The notes under the pieces were generated by a model that was not told the origin of the DNA, searched no databases, and saw only the letters and a program-made list of their open reading frames with translations. The position numbers and the translations under genes are program-made. Shown piece after piece: positions 7,870 through 16,927 of a stretch of 64,000 nt of DNA (position 1 is its first letter; every line of letters begins with the position of its first letter). The DNA is from Streptomyces sp. NBC_01471 (GTDB taxonomy: Bacteria > Actinomycetota > Actinomycetes > Streptomycetales > Streptomycetaceae), in NCBI RefSeq assembly GCF_041438865.1, contig NZ_CP109450.1, forward strand, positions 2,397,001-2,461,000. Reading direction: 5' to 3'.

Positions 7870-8688
7870 GTGGGAGACCCGCACCCGCCCCCACTCACCC
7901 CAGAACCGGCGCCCGGCCGATCCGCCAAACTCCACGCCCGGTCCCTCACCCGCACCTTCGGCCGCGGCCGCACCGCCCTGGACGCCCTCGGACCACTGGA
8001 TCTGGACATCGCCCCCGGCGAGTTCACCTGCATCGTCGGCCCGTCGGGCTGCGGCAAGTCGACCCTGCTGCGGATCGCGGCCGGGCTGCTGCGCCCCAGC
8101 ACGGGTGAGCTGTCCATCCGTACCGCGTCCGCCCGTCCCGCCGCGATGATCTTCCAGGACTACGGCATCTACGACTGGAAGAACGTCCTGGCCAACGTCC
8201 GGTTCGGCCTCGACATCCAGCGGGTCCCGCGCAGGGAGGCCGACCGCCGCGCCCGCGACTGGCTGGCACGCATCGGACTGGCCGACTTCGCCGACGCCTA
8301 CCCCGGGGCCCTCTCCGGCGGCATGCGCCAGCGGGTCGCCATCGCCCGCGCCCTCGCCGTGGAGCCCGAGATCCTGCTGATGGACGAGCCGTTCGCGGCC
8401 CTCGACGCACAGCTGCGGACCATCCTCCAGGACGAGCTGCTCGAACTCACCCAGACCACCCGCACCACGGCCCTCTTCATCACCCACAGCCTCGAAGAGG
8501 CGATCGTCCTGGGCGACCGGGTCCTGGTGATGTCGGCGCGCCCCGGCCGGATCATCGCCGAGCGCCGGCCGCCGTTCCCCCGGCCCCGGACCGGCGACAT
8601 GCGGTCGGCCCCCGAGTTCACCGCGCTCAAGTCCGAGCTGTGGGAGCTGCTGCGCGGCGAGGTACGCGGAGAGGCGGTCCCGGCATGA
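7870..8688 (+). CDS. ABC importer ATP-binding protein, nitrate/sulfonate/taurine type
   Basis: 272 residues from GTG 7870, with AAGGAG at 7859-7864. All ABC signatures are present: Walker A GPSGCGKST, a Q-loop in IFQDYGIYDWKNV, the signature LSGGMRQRVAIARAL, Walker B ILLMDEPFAALD and the H-loop FITHSLEEA. The YGIYDWKNV form and the neighbouring permease type place it with the SsuB/TauB group of importers. First gene of a three-gene operon; its stop overlaps the next start (ATGA). Confidence 0.93.
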   Translation: MGDPHPPPLTPEPAPGRSAKLHARSLTRTFGRGRTALDALGPLDLDIAPGEFTCIVGPSGCGKSTLLRIAAGLLRPSTGELSIRTASARPAAMIFQDYGIYDWKNVLANVRFGLDIQRVPRREADRRARDWLARIGLADFADAYPGALSGGMRQRVAIARALAVEPEILLMDEPFAALDAQLRTILQDELLELTQTTRTTALFITHSLEEAIVLGDRVLVMSARPGRIIAERRPPFPRPRTGDMRSAPEFTALKSELWELLRGEVRGEAVPA

Positions 8689-9548
8689 GCACGGCGGTCA
8701 AGGCCCCGAAGGACGGAGTGCTGGTCAGACGGCCCGGCCCGCAGGAGCTGCACCCCGTACGCACCCACCGCAGGCGCCGCACCCTGGAACTGGCACTCGC
8801 CGTCGCGGTACCCGTCGTCCTCATCCTGCTCTGGCAGCTGGCGGCGGACCGGTCCTGGATCGACGACCGGGTCTACCCCGCGCCCTCCACCATCCTCTCC
8901 GACGGCTGGGACCGCGCCGCCCGCGGCGTGCTCTGGCCCGATGTGTGGGCCACGCTCAAGCGGGTGCTCGGCGGCTATGCGATCGGCACGGTGTCGGGAT
9001 ACGTCCTCGGTCTGCTGATGGGGTCGCTGGCCCTCGTACGGGCCGCCCTCGAACCGCTGCTCGACGCGCTGTACGTGGTCCCGAAGCTGGCTCTGCTGCC
9101 GGTCTTCCTCAACATGTTCGGGCTCGGCGAGGGGCCGCAGATCGCGCTGGTCGCCGCCACGGTCTTCTTCTTCGTCTGGATCTCCACGATGGCGGCGGTG
9201 CTCGCCGTCCCCGCCGGGCACCGCGACGCGGGGCAGGTCTTCGGCGCGTCACCCTGGCAGATGTTCCGGCACGTCCTGCTGCCCGCGTCCCTGCCGGCGG
9301 TGCTCGTCGGGGCCCGGATCGCGGCGGGGGTGGCCGTGCTCGTCATCGTCGCATCGGAGCAGATCGCCGCGCCGAACGGCCTCGGGCATCTGATCTTCGA
9401 CTCCCGCGCGCTCTTCCAGAACGACGTGATGTTCGTCGGGATCGTCTGTGTGGCCGTCCTCGGGGTGCTCTTCTCCGAGCTGGTGCGGATCGCCGGACGG
9501 CTGCTCACTCCCTGGGCCCCGCGCGACCGCGGCCGCAGCCAGTCCTGA
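8685..9548 (+). CDS. ABC importer permease, SsuC/TauC-like
   Basis: 287 residues from ATG 8685, which overlaps the stop of the ATPase gene by four bases, indicating translational coupling. A first membrane segment (about residues 31-52) is followed by the BPD_transp_1 core with five more. The cytoplasmic EAA loop is visible around GASPWQMFRHVLLPASLPAVLVG. The homodimer would form the channel. Partner genes flank it on both sides. Confidence 0.92.
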   Translation: MSTAVKAPKDGVLVRRPGPQELHPVRTHRRRRTLELALAVAVPVVLILLWQLAADRSWIDDRVYPAPSTILSDGWDRAARGVLWPDVWATLKRVLGGYAIGTVSGYVLGLLMGSLALVRAALEPLLDALYVVPKLALLPVFLNMFGLGEGPQIALVAATVFFFVWISTMAAVLAVPAGHRDAGQVFGASPWQMFRHVLLPASLPAVLVGARIAAGVAVLVIVASEQIAAPNGLGHLIFDSRALFQNDVMFVGIVCVAVLGVLFSELVRIAGRLLTPWAPRDRGRSQS

Positions 9549-9608
9549 ACCGGTCCGTCCACCGACGGGTCCCCCCGCAGCCCCGATGTCCGCACGTACG
9601 GAGGCTCC

Positions 9609-10742
9609 ATGCGTATCAGCACGCTCTGCACCACCCTGCTCGCCGCCGGTTCCCTGCTCGTCTCCGCCGGGTGTGCGAAACACGACAGCGGCGGCCCGGC
9701 ACCTGCCGCGAAACCCCGCCCGGTGAGAGCCGTCGCGGGCTGCGCCAAGGGCTGGACCGACCCGGCCGACCTCGCCCCGGGCCGGGCGCCGGCCCGCTGC
9801 GCGAAGGGTGCGCCCGCCCCCCGGCCGCCGGCCAGGAAGCGCAAGCTCGTCCTCGCGACCGGCACCCTGGCGGCGGAGTACGTCGCACCGCTCGAAGTAG
9901 CCGTGGAGAAGGGAGAGTTCAAGAAGGAGGGGCTGGACGTCCAGCTGAAGGTACTGCCGACGCCGGACGCGCTCCCGCTGCTCGCCAAGGGCGATATCGA
10001 CGCCCAGTGGGCGGCGCCCGAGGCAGCCGTGATGAACGGCATCAGAGGCGGCTTCGACATCAAGTGGGTCGCCGGGAACTTCTCCCCCGACCCGGCGTCC
10101 AGGAGCGGCCTGTGGGCCCGGCTCAAGAACGGTGAGACCCCTGCCTCGGTGACGATGAAGGGCCGGAAGATGGGCACGATGATCGGCAAGGGATCGGTCG
10201 TCACCTACGCGATGGAGAAGGCGCTCCAGAACCACGGCGGCGGGCTGGACTCGATCGGCTTCCAGCAACTCGGCTCCGCGGACGTACTGACAGCGCTGCA
10301 GAACGGCGGAGTCGACTCCGCCTGGCTGCTCGACCCGGTCTGGCGCAAGGTCGACGGGAACGCGAAGTACACCTTCCTGGGCGGCCAGCCGCTGGGCGAA
10401 CCGCTCGGCGGGCTGCTCTTCGGCCCGAATCTGCTGACCAAGGACCCGGACGCGGGCGTCGCCTTCCTGCGCGCGTACATCCGGACCGTGAACACCTACT
10501 TCTCCGGCGACTACAAGGCCGACAAGGGGTTCACGGCCTCGCTGGCCAAGCTGCTGAAGACCGACGAGTCGGTGCTGACCTCGACGCCGTCGCTCCGGAT
10601 GGACTGGGAGATCCGCAAGGGCACGACGGACCGGCTGCAGAAGGCGTACCGGGACGCCGGGGTCGCACAGGGCGACCCGCTGCCGGAGGACAAGGTGGTG
10701 GACCGCTCGCTGTACGCGGAGGCGGTGGGCCACACATCCTGA
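9609..10742 (+). CDS. ABC importer substrate-binding lipoprotein, nitrate/sulfonate type, with extra cysteines in its linker
   Basis: 377 residues. A lipoprotein signal peptide ends at Cys22 (VSAGC). The following linker is unusual: CAK at the lipidated cysteine is repeated as GCAKGW (Cys45) and RCAKGA (Cys64). The folded part begins at KLVLATGTLAAEYV and resembles NMT1/SsuA-type binding proteins (KGDIDAQWAAPEAAV, VDSAWLLDPVW). The ligand is not evident; sulfonates, nitrate or thiamine-precursor-like molecules are all possible for this fold. Sixty bases separate it from the permease gene, with an ATG behind a GGAGG-like site. Confidence 0.88.
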   Translation: MRISTLCTTLLAAGSLLVSAGCAKHDSGGPAPAAKPRPVRAVAGCAKGWTDPADLAPGRAPARCAKGAPAPRPPARKRKLVLATGTLAAEYVAPLEVAVEKGEFKKEGLDVQLKVLPTPDALPLLAKGDIDAQWAAPEAAVMNGIRGGFDIKWVAGNFSPDPASRSGLWARLKNGETPASVTMKGRKMGTMIGKGSVVTYAMEKALQNHGGGLDSIGFQQLGSADVLTALQNGGVDSAWLLDPVWRKVDGNAKYTFLGGQPLGEPLGGLLFGPNLLTKDPDAGVAFLRAYIRTVNTYFSGDYKADKGFTASLAKLLKTDESVLTSTPSLRMDWEIRKGTTDRLQKAYRDAGVAQGDPLPEDKVVDRSLYAEAVGHTS

Positions 10743-10802
10743 GGGGCGGGCGCTGACGCCCGGACATGCCGCCGCGTACATGCCGAAAGCTCGGAGAACA
10801 TG

Positions 10803-10838
10803 CCGAAGGCCCGGACTCTTCCGAGTCCGGGCCTTCGG
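10803..10838. terminator. Bidirectional terminator between the importer operon and tRNA-fMet
   Basis: A perfect 16-base stem (10803-10818 with 10823-10838) closes a TTCC loop. It ends eight bases from the tRNA 3' end and also follows the convergent lipoprotein gene. Confidence 0.85.
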
Positions 10839-10845
10839 TCTTCAG

Positions 10846-10919
10846 TAGCGGGGACAGGATTTGAACCTGCGACCTCTGGGTTATGAGCCCAGCGAGCTAC
10901 CGAGCTGCTCCACCCCGCG
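10846..10919 (-). tRNA. Initiator tRNA-fMet (CAT), copy 1
   Basis: 74 bases from C1 (10919) to A73 (10846); CCA is not encoded. The anticodon loop is CTCATAA. Initiator marks are visible: three consecutive G-C pairs at the base of the anticodon stem (GGG...CCC) and an unpaired first position (C1 opposite U72). The T-loop reads TTCAAAT. It is identical to the copy at 13107-13180 and has its own terminator. Confidence 0.95.
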
Positions 10920-11079
10920 CCGTTGTGTTCGTAACTGTACGTGGGGCCGCCGACCAGTGCAAATCCCGTTCCCGTGAGCCGGGCGGGACCGGGACATGCA
11001 CCGGCCGGCCTGCCGGGACGCGGGCGGCTGCCGACCGGTGCGCGCGGCCGGCCGCCTTACTGGCCGGCCGGTCGCACCG

Positions 11080-12876
11080 TCACGCGGTGAGCTCCTGGCG
11101 CAGTGCCTCACTGAGGCGCGCCGCGCGCTCGGCGACCTCGGCGGGACCGAGCTCCACGGCCCGGTTGCACCACTTCTGCCCTTCACCCAGCTCACCGCGG
11201 CGGATGGCGAGCAGCGCGAGACGCAGGGCGGCCCTGCCGTGCCCGGCGTTGGCGGCCCTGGCCCACCAGAGACCCGCCTCGCGCTCGTTGCCCTCGCGGG
11301 CCAGCAGCAGCCCGAGGTTGAAGGCGCCGTTGCGGCTGCCCGCCTCGGCGGCCTCGCGGTACCAGCCCGCGGCCGCCTCGACGTCGTTGCGGGAGGCGGC
11401 CAGCATGCCGACCCGGACCTGGGCGCGGCGGTGCCCCTGCTCGGCGGCGCGCTCGTACCACTCCTCGCACTCACTCTTCTCGGTGACGGGCTCACCCAGC
11501 ACGGGCGGTCCCGGCGGGGGCATCCTGGCGTCGAGCAGCGCGCCGAGCCGGAAGGCCGCCTCGATGCTTCCGCCGCCCGCCGCGCAGCGCAGGTGGCGCT
11601 CCGCCATGTGCTCCTCGCCGTCCCTGAGCAGCGCTATGCCGACCTGGAGCGCGGCCTCGGTGTGCCCGGCCGCCGCCGCCCGCTCGTACCAGACGAAGGC
11701 ACCACGGTCGTCGTCGCGGCCCGCGTGCAGGATGCCCAGGTTGAAGGCGGCGTCCACGCTGCCCGCCTCGGCCGCCTTGGAGAACCACGGCTCGGCGCCT
11801 GCCGGGTCGCCGTTCTGCAGGAGGAGCACGGCGAGCGCGTTGGCCGCCTCGCGGTGCCCGGCGTAGGCGGCGCGGCGGTACCACTGCTCGGCCTGCGCCG
11901 TGCGCTCCTGGGCGGCGCAGAGCAGGGCCAGGTTGTACGCGCCGTTGACGTCACCCGCGTCCATGGCCGCCCGGTACCAGCGCTCGGCGGTCTGCTGCTC
12001 GCCCCGGGCCGCGTGCAGCGCCCCCAGCGCGTTGGCGGCGTTGCCGTCGCCGTCCTGGGCGGCACGCAGCCACCAGACGGCGGCGCTCTCCTCGTCGCCC
12101 GCGTCGCGCAGCAGGAAGCCGAGCGCGCAGGCCGCGCGGGCCTCGCCGTCCTTGGCCGACGTCAGGTACCAGCGGCCGGCCTCCTTGAGGTCGCCGCGCT
12201 TCTCCAGGATCACGCCGAGGTGCAGCGCGGCGCGCCGGTGGCCGCGCGCGGCGGCCTGCCGGTACCACTGCTCGGCCTCGGCAGCCGGGGCCTTCCCGGT
12301 CGCGGCGCGGTCCAGCGCGCGCGCCAGCCGGTAGGCGGCCTCCCGGTGGCCCTGCTCGGCGGCGGCGCGCAGCCAGCGCTCCGCGCCGATGTCACCGCGG
12401 TGCTCCAGCAGGTCCGCGAGGGCGTACGCCCCGAGCGCGTGGCCCGACTCGGCGGACTGGCGCAGCCAGTACTCGGCGGCGGGCTCGTCCCCGCGTTCCC
12501 GGTGGTGTCTGCCCAGCGCGTGGGCCGCGGCCGCGGAGCCCGCGACGGCGGCGATGCGCCACCAGCCGGCCGCCTCGTCCGCGTAGCCCCGCTGGTGCAG
12601 CAGCACGCCCAGGTTGTTGGCCGCGGCCCGGTCCCCCTCGCCGGTGGCGGCACGCAGCCAGCGCTCCGCGCCGTCGAGGTCCCCGCGGCGCAGCAGCAGC
12701 GCACCCAGCACACTCATCGACGCGGCTTCACCGCTCTCGGCACCGCTCCGGTGGCGTGCCTCGGCCTCGGCGTCAGCCGTTTCCTCCGCGTCGACGGCGT
12801 CGTGGCCGTCATCGGCGTGCTTCTGCACAAACCGCCCTGTCTCCAACAGAGTTGCCCTGTCCCCCATAAACACCAT
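11080..12876 (-). CDS. Sel1-like/TPR repeat protein
   Basis: 598 residues made almost entirely of repeats of about 36 residues with the Sel1 pattern A...G...AA..LG.LL...GD...AE.WYR.AAE.GH; roughly fourteen to sixteen copies can be followed from residue 55 to the C-terminus. Such solenoids are protein-protein adaptors. There is no signal peptide or membrane segment, so it is probably cytoplasmic. The start may be the GTG-preceded ATG at 12876 or the in-frame ATG at 12867 (MGDRATLLE); neither has a strong ribosome binding site. The gene sits between two tRNA-fMet genes on the same strand. No partner is evident. Confidence 0.85.
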   Translation of the reverse strand: MVFMGDRATLLETGRFVQKHADDGHDAVDAEETADAEAEARHRSGAESGEAASMSVLGALLLRRGDLDGAERWLRAATGEGDRAAANNLGVLLHQRGYADEAAGWWRIAAVAGSAAAAHALGRHHRERGDEPAAEYWLRQSAESGHALGAYALADLLEHRGDIGAERWLRAAAEQGHREAAYRLARALDRAATGKAPAAEAEQWYRQAAARGHRRAALHLGVILEKRGDLKEAGRWYLTSAKDGEARAACALGFLLRDAGDEESAAVWWLRAAQDGDGNAANALGALHAARGEQQTAERWYRAAMDAGDVNGAYNLALLCAAQERTAQAEQWYRRAAYAGHREAANALAVLLLQNGDPAGAEPWFSKAAEAGSVDAAFNLGILHAGRDDDRGAFVWYERAAAAGHTEAALQVGIALLRDGEEHMAERHLRCAAGGGSIEAAFRLGALLDARMPPPGPPVLGEPVTEKSECEEWYERAAEQGHRRAQVRVGMLAASRNDVEAAAGWYREAAEAGSRNGAFNLGLLLAREGNEREAGLWWARAANAGHGRAALRLALLAIRRGELGEGQKWCNRAVELGPAEVAERAARLSEALRQELTA

Positions 12877-13063
12877 CGTCCCACTACGTGCAACTCGCGC
12901 ACACCCGGTATATCGCAGCCGACTAGGTCACTACAGCGTTTTGTCGACTTCCCGCAGCGCGGTAAGTGAAACATGAACCAGTCCCAACTTCCCGTAGGCG
13001 GCGCCTTCTTCACAGGAGTCGCACGGACGGGCAAGCGGGCAGACGCTTCGGACCGGCACATGA

Positions 13064-13099
13064 CGAAGGCCCGGATCTCTTTCGAGATCCGGGCCTTCG
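13064..13099 (-). terminator. Terminator of the second tRNA-fMet gene
   Basis: A perfect 16-base stem (13064-13079 with 13084-13099) closes a TTTC loop, eight bases beyond the tRNA 3' end. It is nearly the same sequence as the terminator at 10803-10838, so the duplication includes the terminator. Confidence 0.85.
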
Positions 13100-13106
13100 A
13101 CTTCAG

Positions 13107-13180
13107 TAGCGGGGACAGGATTTGAACCTGCGACCTCTGGGTTATGAGCCCAGCGAGCTACCGAGCTGCTCCACCCCGCG
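13107..13180 (-). tRNA. Initiator tRNA-fMet (CAT), copy 2
   Basis: 74 bases, identical in sequence to the copy at 10846-10919, with the same C1-U72 mismatch, GGG/CCC anticodon-stem pairs and no encoded CCA. It is followed by its own hairpin terminator. Confidence 0.95.
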
Positions 13181-13284
13181 CCGTTGTGTTGCAACCGTAC
13201 CACGGCGCGGAGGGCCGCTTTACCGGCCCGCGGTCGGGCCTGATCAGGGCTTTTACCCTGACCAGGCCCGGACCCGGCAGACGG

Positions 13285-16173
13285 TCAGCCGCTCTTGCCG
13301 CTCGGCTTGACCTTGGCTCCGGCGTCGGAGGCCCGCTGGAGGGCGTCCTGCAGGTCCTTCTGCGCCTTGCCGTAGGCGGCCCAGTCCTGCGGCTTCTTCG
13401 CCAGCGCGGCCTGACCGTCCTCGTACGCCTGCTGGGCGTCGGCGATGGCCTTCTTCACCGTGCCGTTCGCCGGCGGCCTGGTGGTGTTCCCGGTCGACGG
13501 CGGGTTGGTCTCCTGACCGTCCACCCCGAAGACCTTGTCCAGCGCCTGGCCCAGGGTGTTCTCGAACGCGGTGGTGTCGCCGTCCGGTGAGTCGGCGTCC
13601 GCGTACGAGACGGCCACCTTCTTCAGCAGCGGATAGTGCGCGTTGCGGCCCTGGGCGTACACCGGCTCGACGTAGAGGAACCCGCCGTCCAGTGGCACCG
13701 TGAGCAGGTTCCCGTACTCGATGTCCGAGTCGGCGCCCTTCATGTCCCGGACGAAGTTACCCACGCTCGCCAGGCCGTTGAGCTTGTTCTGCACCTGCTC
13801 CGGGCCCGGCACTTCGGAGGTGACTCTGAGGAGTCTGATCGTGCCGTAGTCCGGACTCGCGGCGTCCGCGTCCACCGCCATGAAGCCGCCCAGGTTGGGG
13901 CGCCCGCTGGGGGTGAACGTGGTGGTGAGCGAGAACTGCCGTGTGTCGCCCTTCTGGCCCGGCATCTTCAGCGACAGGTAGTAGGGCGGTACGGCCCTGT
14001 TGTCCCTGGTGGTCGGGTCGTTGGGCACCTGCCAGGCGTCACTGCCGCTGTAGAACTGCTTGGGGTTCGTGACGTGGTAGCGCGCCAGCAGCTCGCGCTG
14101 GACCTTGAACATGTCCTGCGGATAGCGCAGATGCGCCTTCAGGTCCGCCGGGATGTCCGCCTTCGGCTCGACCGTGTGGGGGAACGCCTTCATCCAGGTC
14201 TTGAGGACCGGGTCCTTGGCGTCCCACTGGTACAGCTTCACCTGGCCGGTGTAGGCGTCGACCGTCGCCTTCACCGAGTTGCGGATGTAGTTGACCCGGT
14301 TCTGCTGGGCGACCACCGCGCGCTGGTTGTCGGTCAGCGAGTCGGCCGTGCTGTCACCGAGCGTCGTACGCGAGGCGTACGGATATCCATTGGTTGTGGT
14401 GTACGCGTCGACGACCCACTGGATCTTCCCGTCCACCACCGCCGGATAGGAGTCGCCGTCGATGGTCAGCCAGGGGGCGACCGCCTCGACGCGCTGCTTC
14501 GGCGTGCGGTTGTAGAGGATCTTCGAACCCTTGCCGATCGCTCCCGAGTAGAGGATCTGCGGTTCGTTGAACGCCACCGCGTACGCGGCGCGGTTCAGCG
14601 GGTTGGAGATGTCCACCCCGCTCTTGCCCTGGTAACTGGTGGTCTTCTCACCGTTGTTCTCGTAGTCGAGTTCCTTCTGCGGGCCCCCGACGATCGAGTA
14701 CTGGGTGGTCTTCTCGCCGTAGTAGATCCGCTGCTGGTAGCCGGGAAGATCGCCCTTGGCCGGCAGACCGGACTCGGTGAAGACCGGGGCTCCGTTGCCG
14801 TCCGTGGTCGTGCCCTTGGCCGCGATGGCGCCGTAGCCGTGGGTGTAGGTGAAGTGGTCGTTGATCCAGTTGTGCTTCGGGATGCCCGCGATGTTCAGCT
14901 CGCGCAGGCCGATCACTGTGTCCTGGCCCTTGTAGCGGTCCACGTCCAGCGTCGCCGGGAAGCCGTAGTACTTCCGCTTCTGCTCCAGCTGCTGGAAGGT
15001 CGGCGAGACGACGTTCGGGTCGATCAGCCGGTAGCTGGCCGCCGAGTTCGCGTCGTTGCGCTGCTTGGTCGTGTCCTTGGTGCTGCTCTTGCCCGAGTAG
15101 TTGTCGACATCCGTGTCGGCGATGTTGTACGCCTTGCGCGTGGCGTTGATGTTCTTCTGGATGTACGGCGCTTCCTTGGCCTGCTCGTTCGGCTCGACCG
15201 TGAACTTCTGCACGATCGCCGGGTAGAGCCCGCCGATCAGGATCGCGGAGAGCACCATCAGACCGAAACCGATCACCGGCAGCTGCCAGGTGCGGCGCCA
15301 GAGCGTCGCGAAGAACAGCAGGGCGCAGATGACCGCGATGCAGAACAGGATCGTCTTGGCCGGGAGATAGGCGTTGGCGTCCACGTACCGCAGGCCCGTC
15401 CAGTTGCCGGTGGCCTTGAAGTCACTGGACTTCACCGCGAGTCCGTACCGGTCGAGCCAGTACGCCACGGCCTTGAACGCCACGAAGATGCCGAGCAGCA
15501 CCGACAGATGGCCGGTGGCAGCCGAGGTGGCGCGCGCTCCGGGGCTCGTGACACGCAGCCCGCCGTACAGGTAGTGCACCAGGGCGGCGGCGATCAGCGA
15601 GAGCACCGCGGCGGCGAAGCCGAAGCCCAGCAGGAAGCGGTACCAGGGCAGATCGAAGGTGTAGAACGACACGTCCAGTTTGAACTGGGGGTCCTTCTGA
15701 CCGAACGGCACACCGTTGACGAACATCAGCCAGGTGCGCCACTGCCCGGATGCGGAGGCACCCGCGATCAGCCCGATGACCGCCGTCACCCCGAGCAGCA
15801 GCCACTTCTTGTACGGCGCGATGCCCATCCGGTAGCGGTCGAGATTCTGCTGCTCCAGCGACATCGCGCTCAGCGGCGGCCGGAGCCGGTGCGCCAGCCA
15901 GATGTTCAGGCCGACGGCGGCCCCCATCAGCACGCCGAAGACGAGGAAGAGCCCGATCTTCGTCCACAGGGTGGTGGTGAAGACGGATGAGTAGTGGACG
16001 GAGCGGTACCAGAGCCAGTCGGTCCAGAACCCGGAGAACATGATGAACGCCATGGCCAGGACGATCAGCACGCCCAGGGTCAACAGCATGTTCCGGGCGC
16101 GGCGGGACGGCCGTCCCACTCTGGTCCGTGGCCCGGTCGGGCCTCCGCCGCGGTCCGGCATCTGGAAAGCCAA
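13285..16173 (-). CDS. UPF0182 family large membrane protein
   Basis: About 962 residues. The first third holds around seven membrane segments (for example [19 protein letters not shown] and the segment ending GGLYPAIV), followed by a large predicted extracytoplasmic domain of about 500 residues and a low-complexity, Lys/Ala-rich tail. I chose TTG 16173 because GAGG lies eight bases upstream on the minus strand, giving [13 protein letters not shown] 16161 (MPDRGG) is the alternative. The family (PF03699) is conserved in actinobacteria without a settled function. It is divergent from the PPA1309-family gene. Confidence 0.9.
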   Translation of the reverse strand: MAFQMPDRGGGPTGPRTRVGRPSRRARNMLLTLGVLIVLAMAFIMFSGFWTDWLWYRSVHYSSVFTTTLWTKIGLFLVFGVLMGAAVGLNIWLAHRLRPPLSAMSLEQQNLDRYRMGIAPYKKWLLLGVTAVIGLIAGASASGQWRTWLMFVNGVPFGQKDPQFKLDVSFYTFDLPWYRFLLGFGFAAAVLSLIAAALVHYLYGGLRVTSPGARATSAATGHLSVLLGIFVAFKAVAYWLDRYGLAVKSSDFKATGNWTGLRYVDANAYLPAKTILFCIAVICALLFFATLWRRTWQLPVIGFGLMVLSAILIGGLYPAIVQKFTVEPNEQAKEAPYIQKNINATRKAYNIADTDVDNYSGKSSTKDTTKQRNDANSAASYRLIDPNVVSPTFQQLEQKRKYYGFPATLDVDRYKGQDTVIGLRELNIAGIPKHNWINDHFTYTHGYGAIAAKGTTTDGNGAPVFTESGLPAKGDLPGYQQRIYYGEKTTQYSIVGGPQKELDYENNGEKTTSYQGKSGVDISNPLNRAAYAVAFNEPQILYSGAIGKGSKILYNRTPKQRVEAVAPWLTIDGDSYPAVVDGKIQWVVDAYTTTNGYPYASRTTLGDSTADSLTDNQRAVVAQQNRVNYIRNSVKATVDAYTGQVKLYQWDAKDPVLKTWMKAFPHTVEPKADIPADLKAHLRYPQDMFKVQRELLARYHVTNPKQFYSGSDAWQVPNDPTTRDNRAVPPYYLSLKMPGQKGDTRQFSLTTTFTPSGRPNLGGFMAVDADAASPDYGTIRLLRVTSEVPGPEQVQNKLNGLASVGNFVRDMKGADSDIEYGNLLTVPLDGGFLYVEPVYAQGRNAHYPLLKKVAVSYADADSPDGDTTAFENTLGQALDKVFGVDGQETNPPSTGNTTRPPANGTVKKAIADAQQAYEDGQAALAKKPQDWAAYGKAQKDLQDALQRASDAGAKVKPSGKSG

Positions 16174-16297
16174 CGTGCGCACCTCGAAGTTTGCGGTCGT
16201 GTGGAACAGGCCCCGCGATCGTAGAGCCCACTCATGCAACTTACTGAGGCTTTACCCAGTTCCCGTTCCCGGGGTGGAAGAGGGCAGGATATTGCCC

Positions 16298-16858
16298 ATG
16301 CCCAACCTTTCTTCGCCCTCAGGCCCTCCGATGGCCGCCAGTCCGCTCACCGTGGCGGTGCTCGAAATCGACGAGTACGCGTCCGGTCTCGGCTGGGACC
16401 AGCCCGCCAGACTCTTCGCACTCGTGGACACCGCGAAGCTCCGTACCCAGGAGCCGGGCCTGGCCGCCCAGCTCGGTCTCGACGACGGCGAGCCCGCCGC
16501 GTCACTGACCCCCGTCGAGCAGGACGAGATCCCGGACACCACCCCACTCGACGAGTTCCTCGCCACGATCGCCTGGCCGGACGCGGTGGCAGGGTGCGCG
16601 ATGACGGTCGAGCGGCTGATGCTGCCGCCGTCGGCGGAAGCAACCGTGCCGGAGGGGATGGACGAGGCGCAGCTGACGGCCTGGGTCGCCGAGCACCCGG
16701 ACCGTCAGGAGGTGCGGATGACCGTGGCGGTGCTGCGGGACGGCACCCGTGAGTCGGCGCTGCGGCTGCGTGCGAAGGACTCGCCGAACGAGGTGCTCAC
16801 CGGCTCGGAGCTGGTCCCCGGCCTCGCCGAGGCGCTCTCGGTGACCTTCGAGGCGTAG
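16298..16858 (+). CDS. PPA1309 family conserved actinobacterial protein
   Basis: 186 residues from ATG 16298; a second ATG at 16331 (MAASPLTVAVLEIDEYASG) is an alternative start. It is acidic and soluble, with the family features VAVLEIDEYASGLGWDQPARLFALVDT and a C-terminal stretch MTVAVLRDGTRESALRLR. No catalytic motif is recognised. It is convergent with the PDZ protease and divergent from UPF0182, an arrangement conserved in actinobacteria as I recall. Confidence 0.85.
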   Translation: MPNLSSPSGPPMAASPLTVAVLEIDEYASGLGWDQPARLFALVDTAKLRTQEPGLAAQLGLDDGEPAASLTPVEQDEIPDTTPLDEFLATIAWPDAVAGCAMTVERLMLPPSAEATVPEGMDEAQLTAWVAEHPDRQEVRMTVAVLRDGTRESALRLRAKDSPNEVLTGSELVPGLAEALSVTFEA

Positions 16859-16927
16859 GCGGAGGGACGGCGCGGCCGGGCCGCGCCCGGCTGCTCCGCC
16901 GGGCGGTCACGCGCCCAGGACCGGTGG

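Noticed and set aside
10996..12969. 657-codon plus-strand frame opposite the Sel1-repeat gene
   Set aside because: Mirror of the repeats on the other strand, no domain and no start signal.
12877..13060. Extra short gene between the Sel1-repeat gene and tRNA-fMet copy 2
   Set aside because: The short frames here lack a ribosome binding site and domain; the region is better seen as the Sel1-gene promoter region and tRNA flank.
13636..15990. 784-codon plus-strand frame opposite the UPF0182 gene
   Set aside because: Low-complexity Arg/Val/Gly-rich translation, no ribosome binding site, and antisense to a recognised membrane-protein gene.
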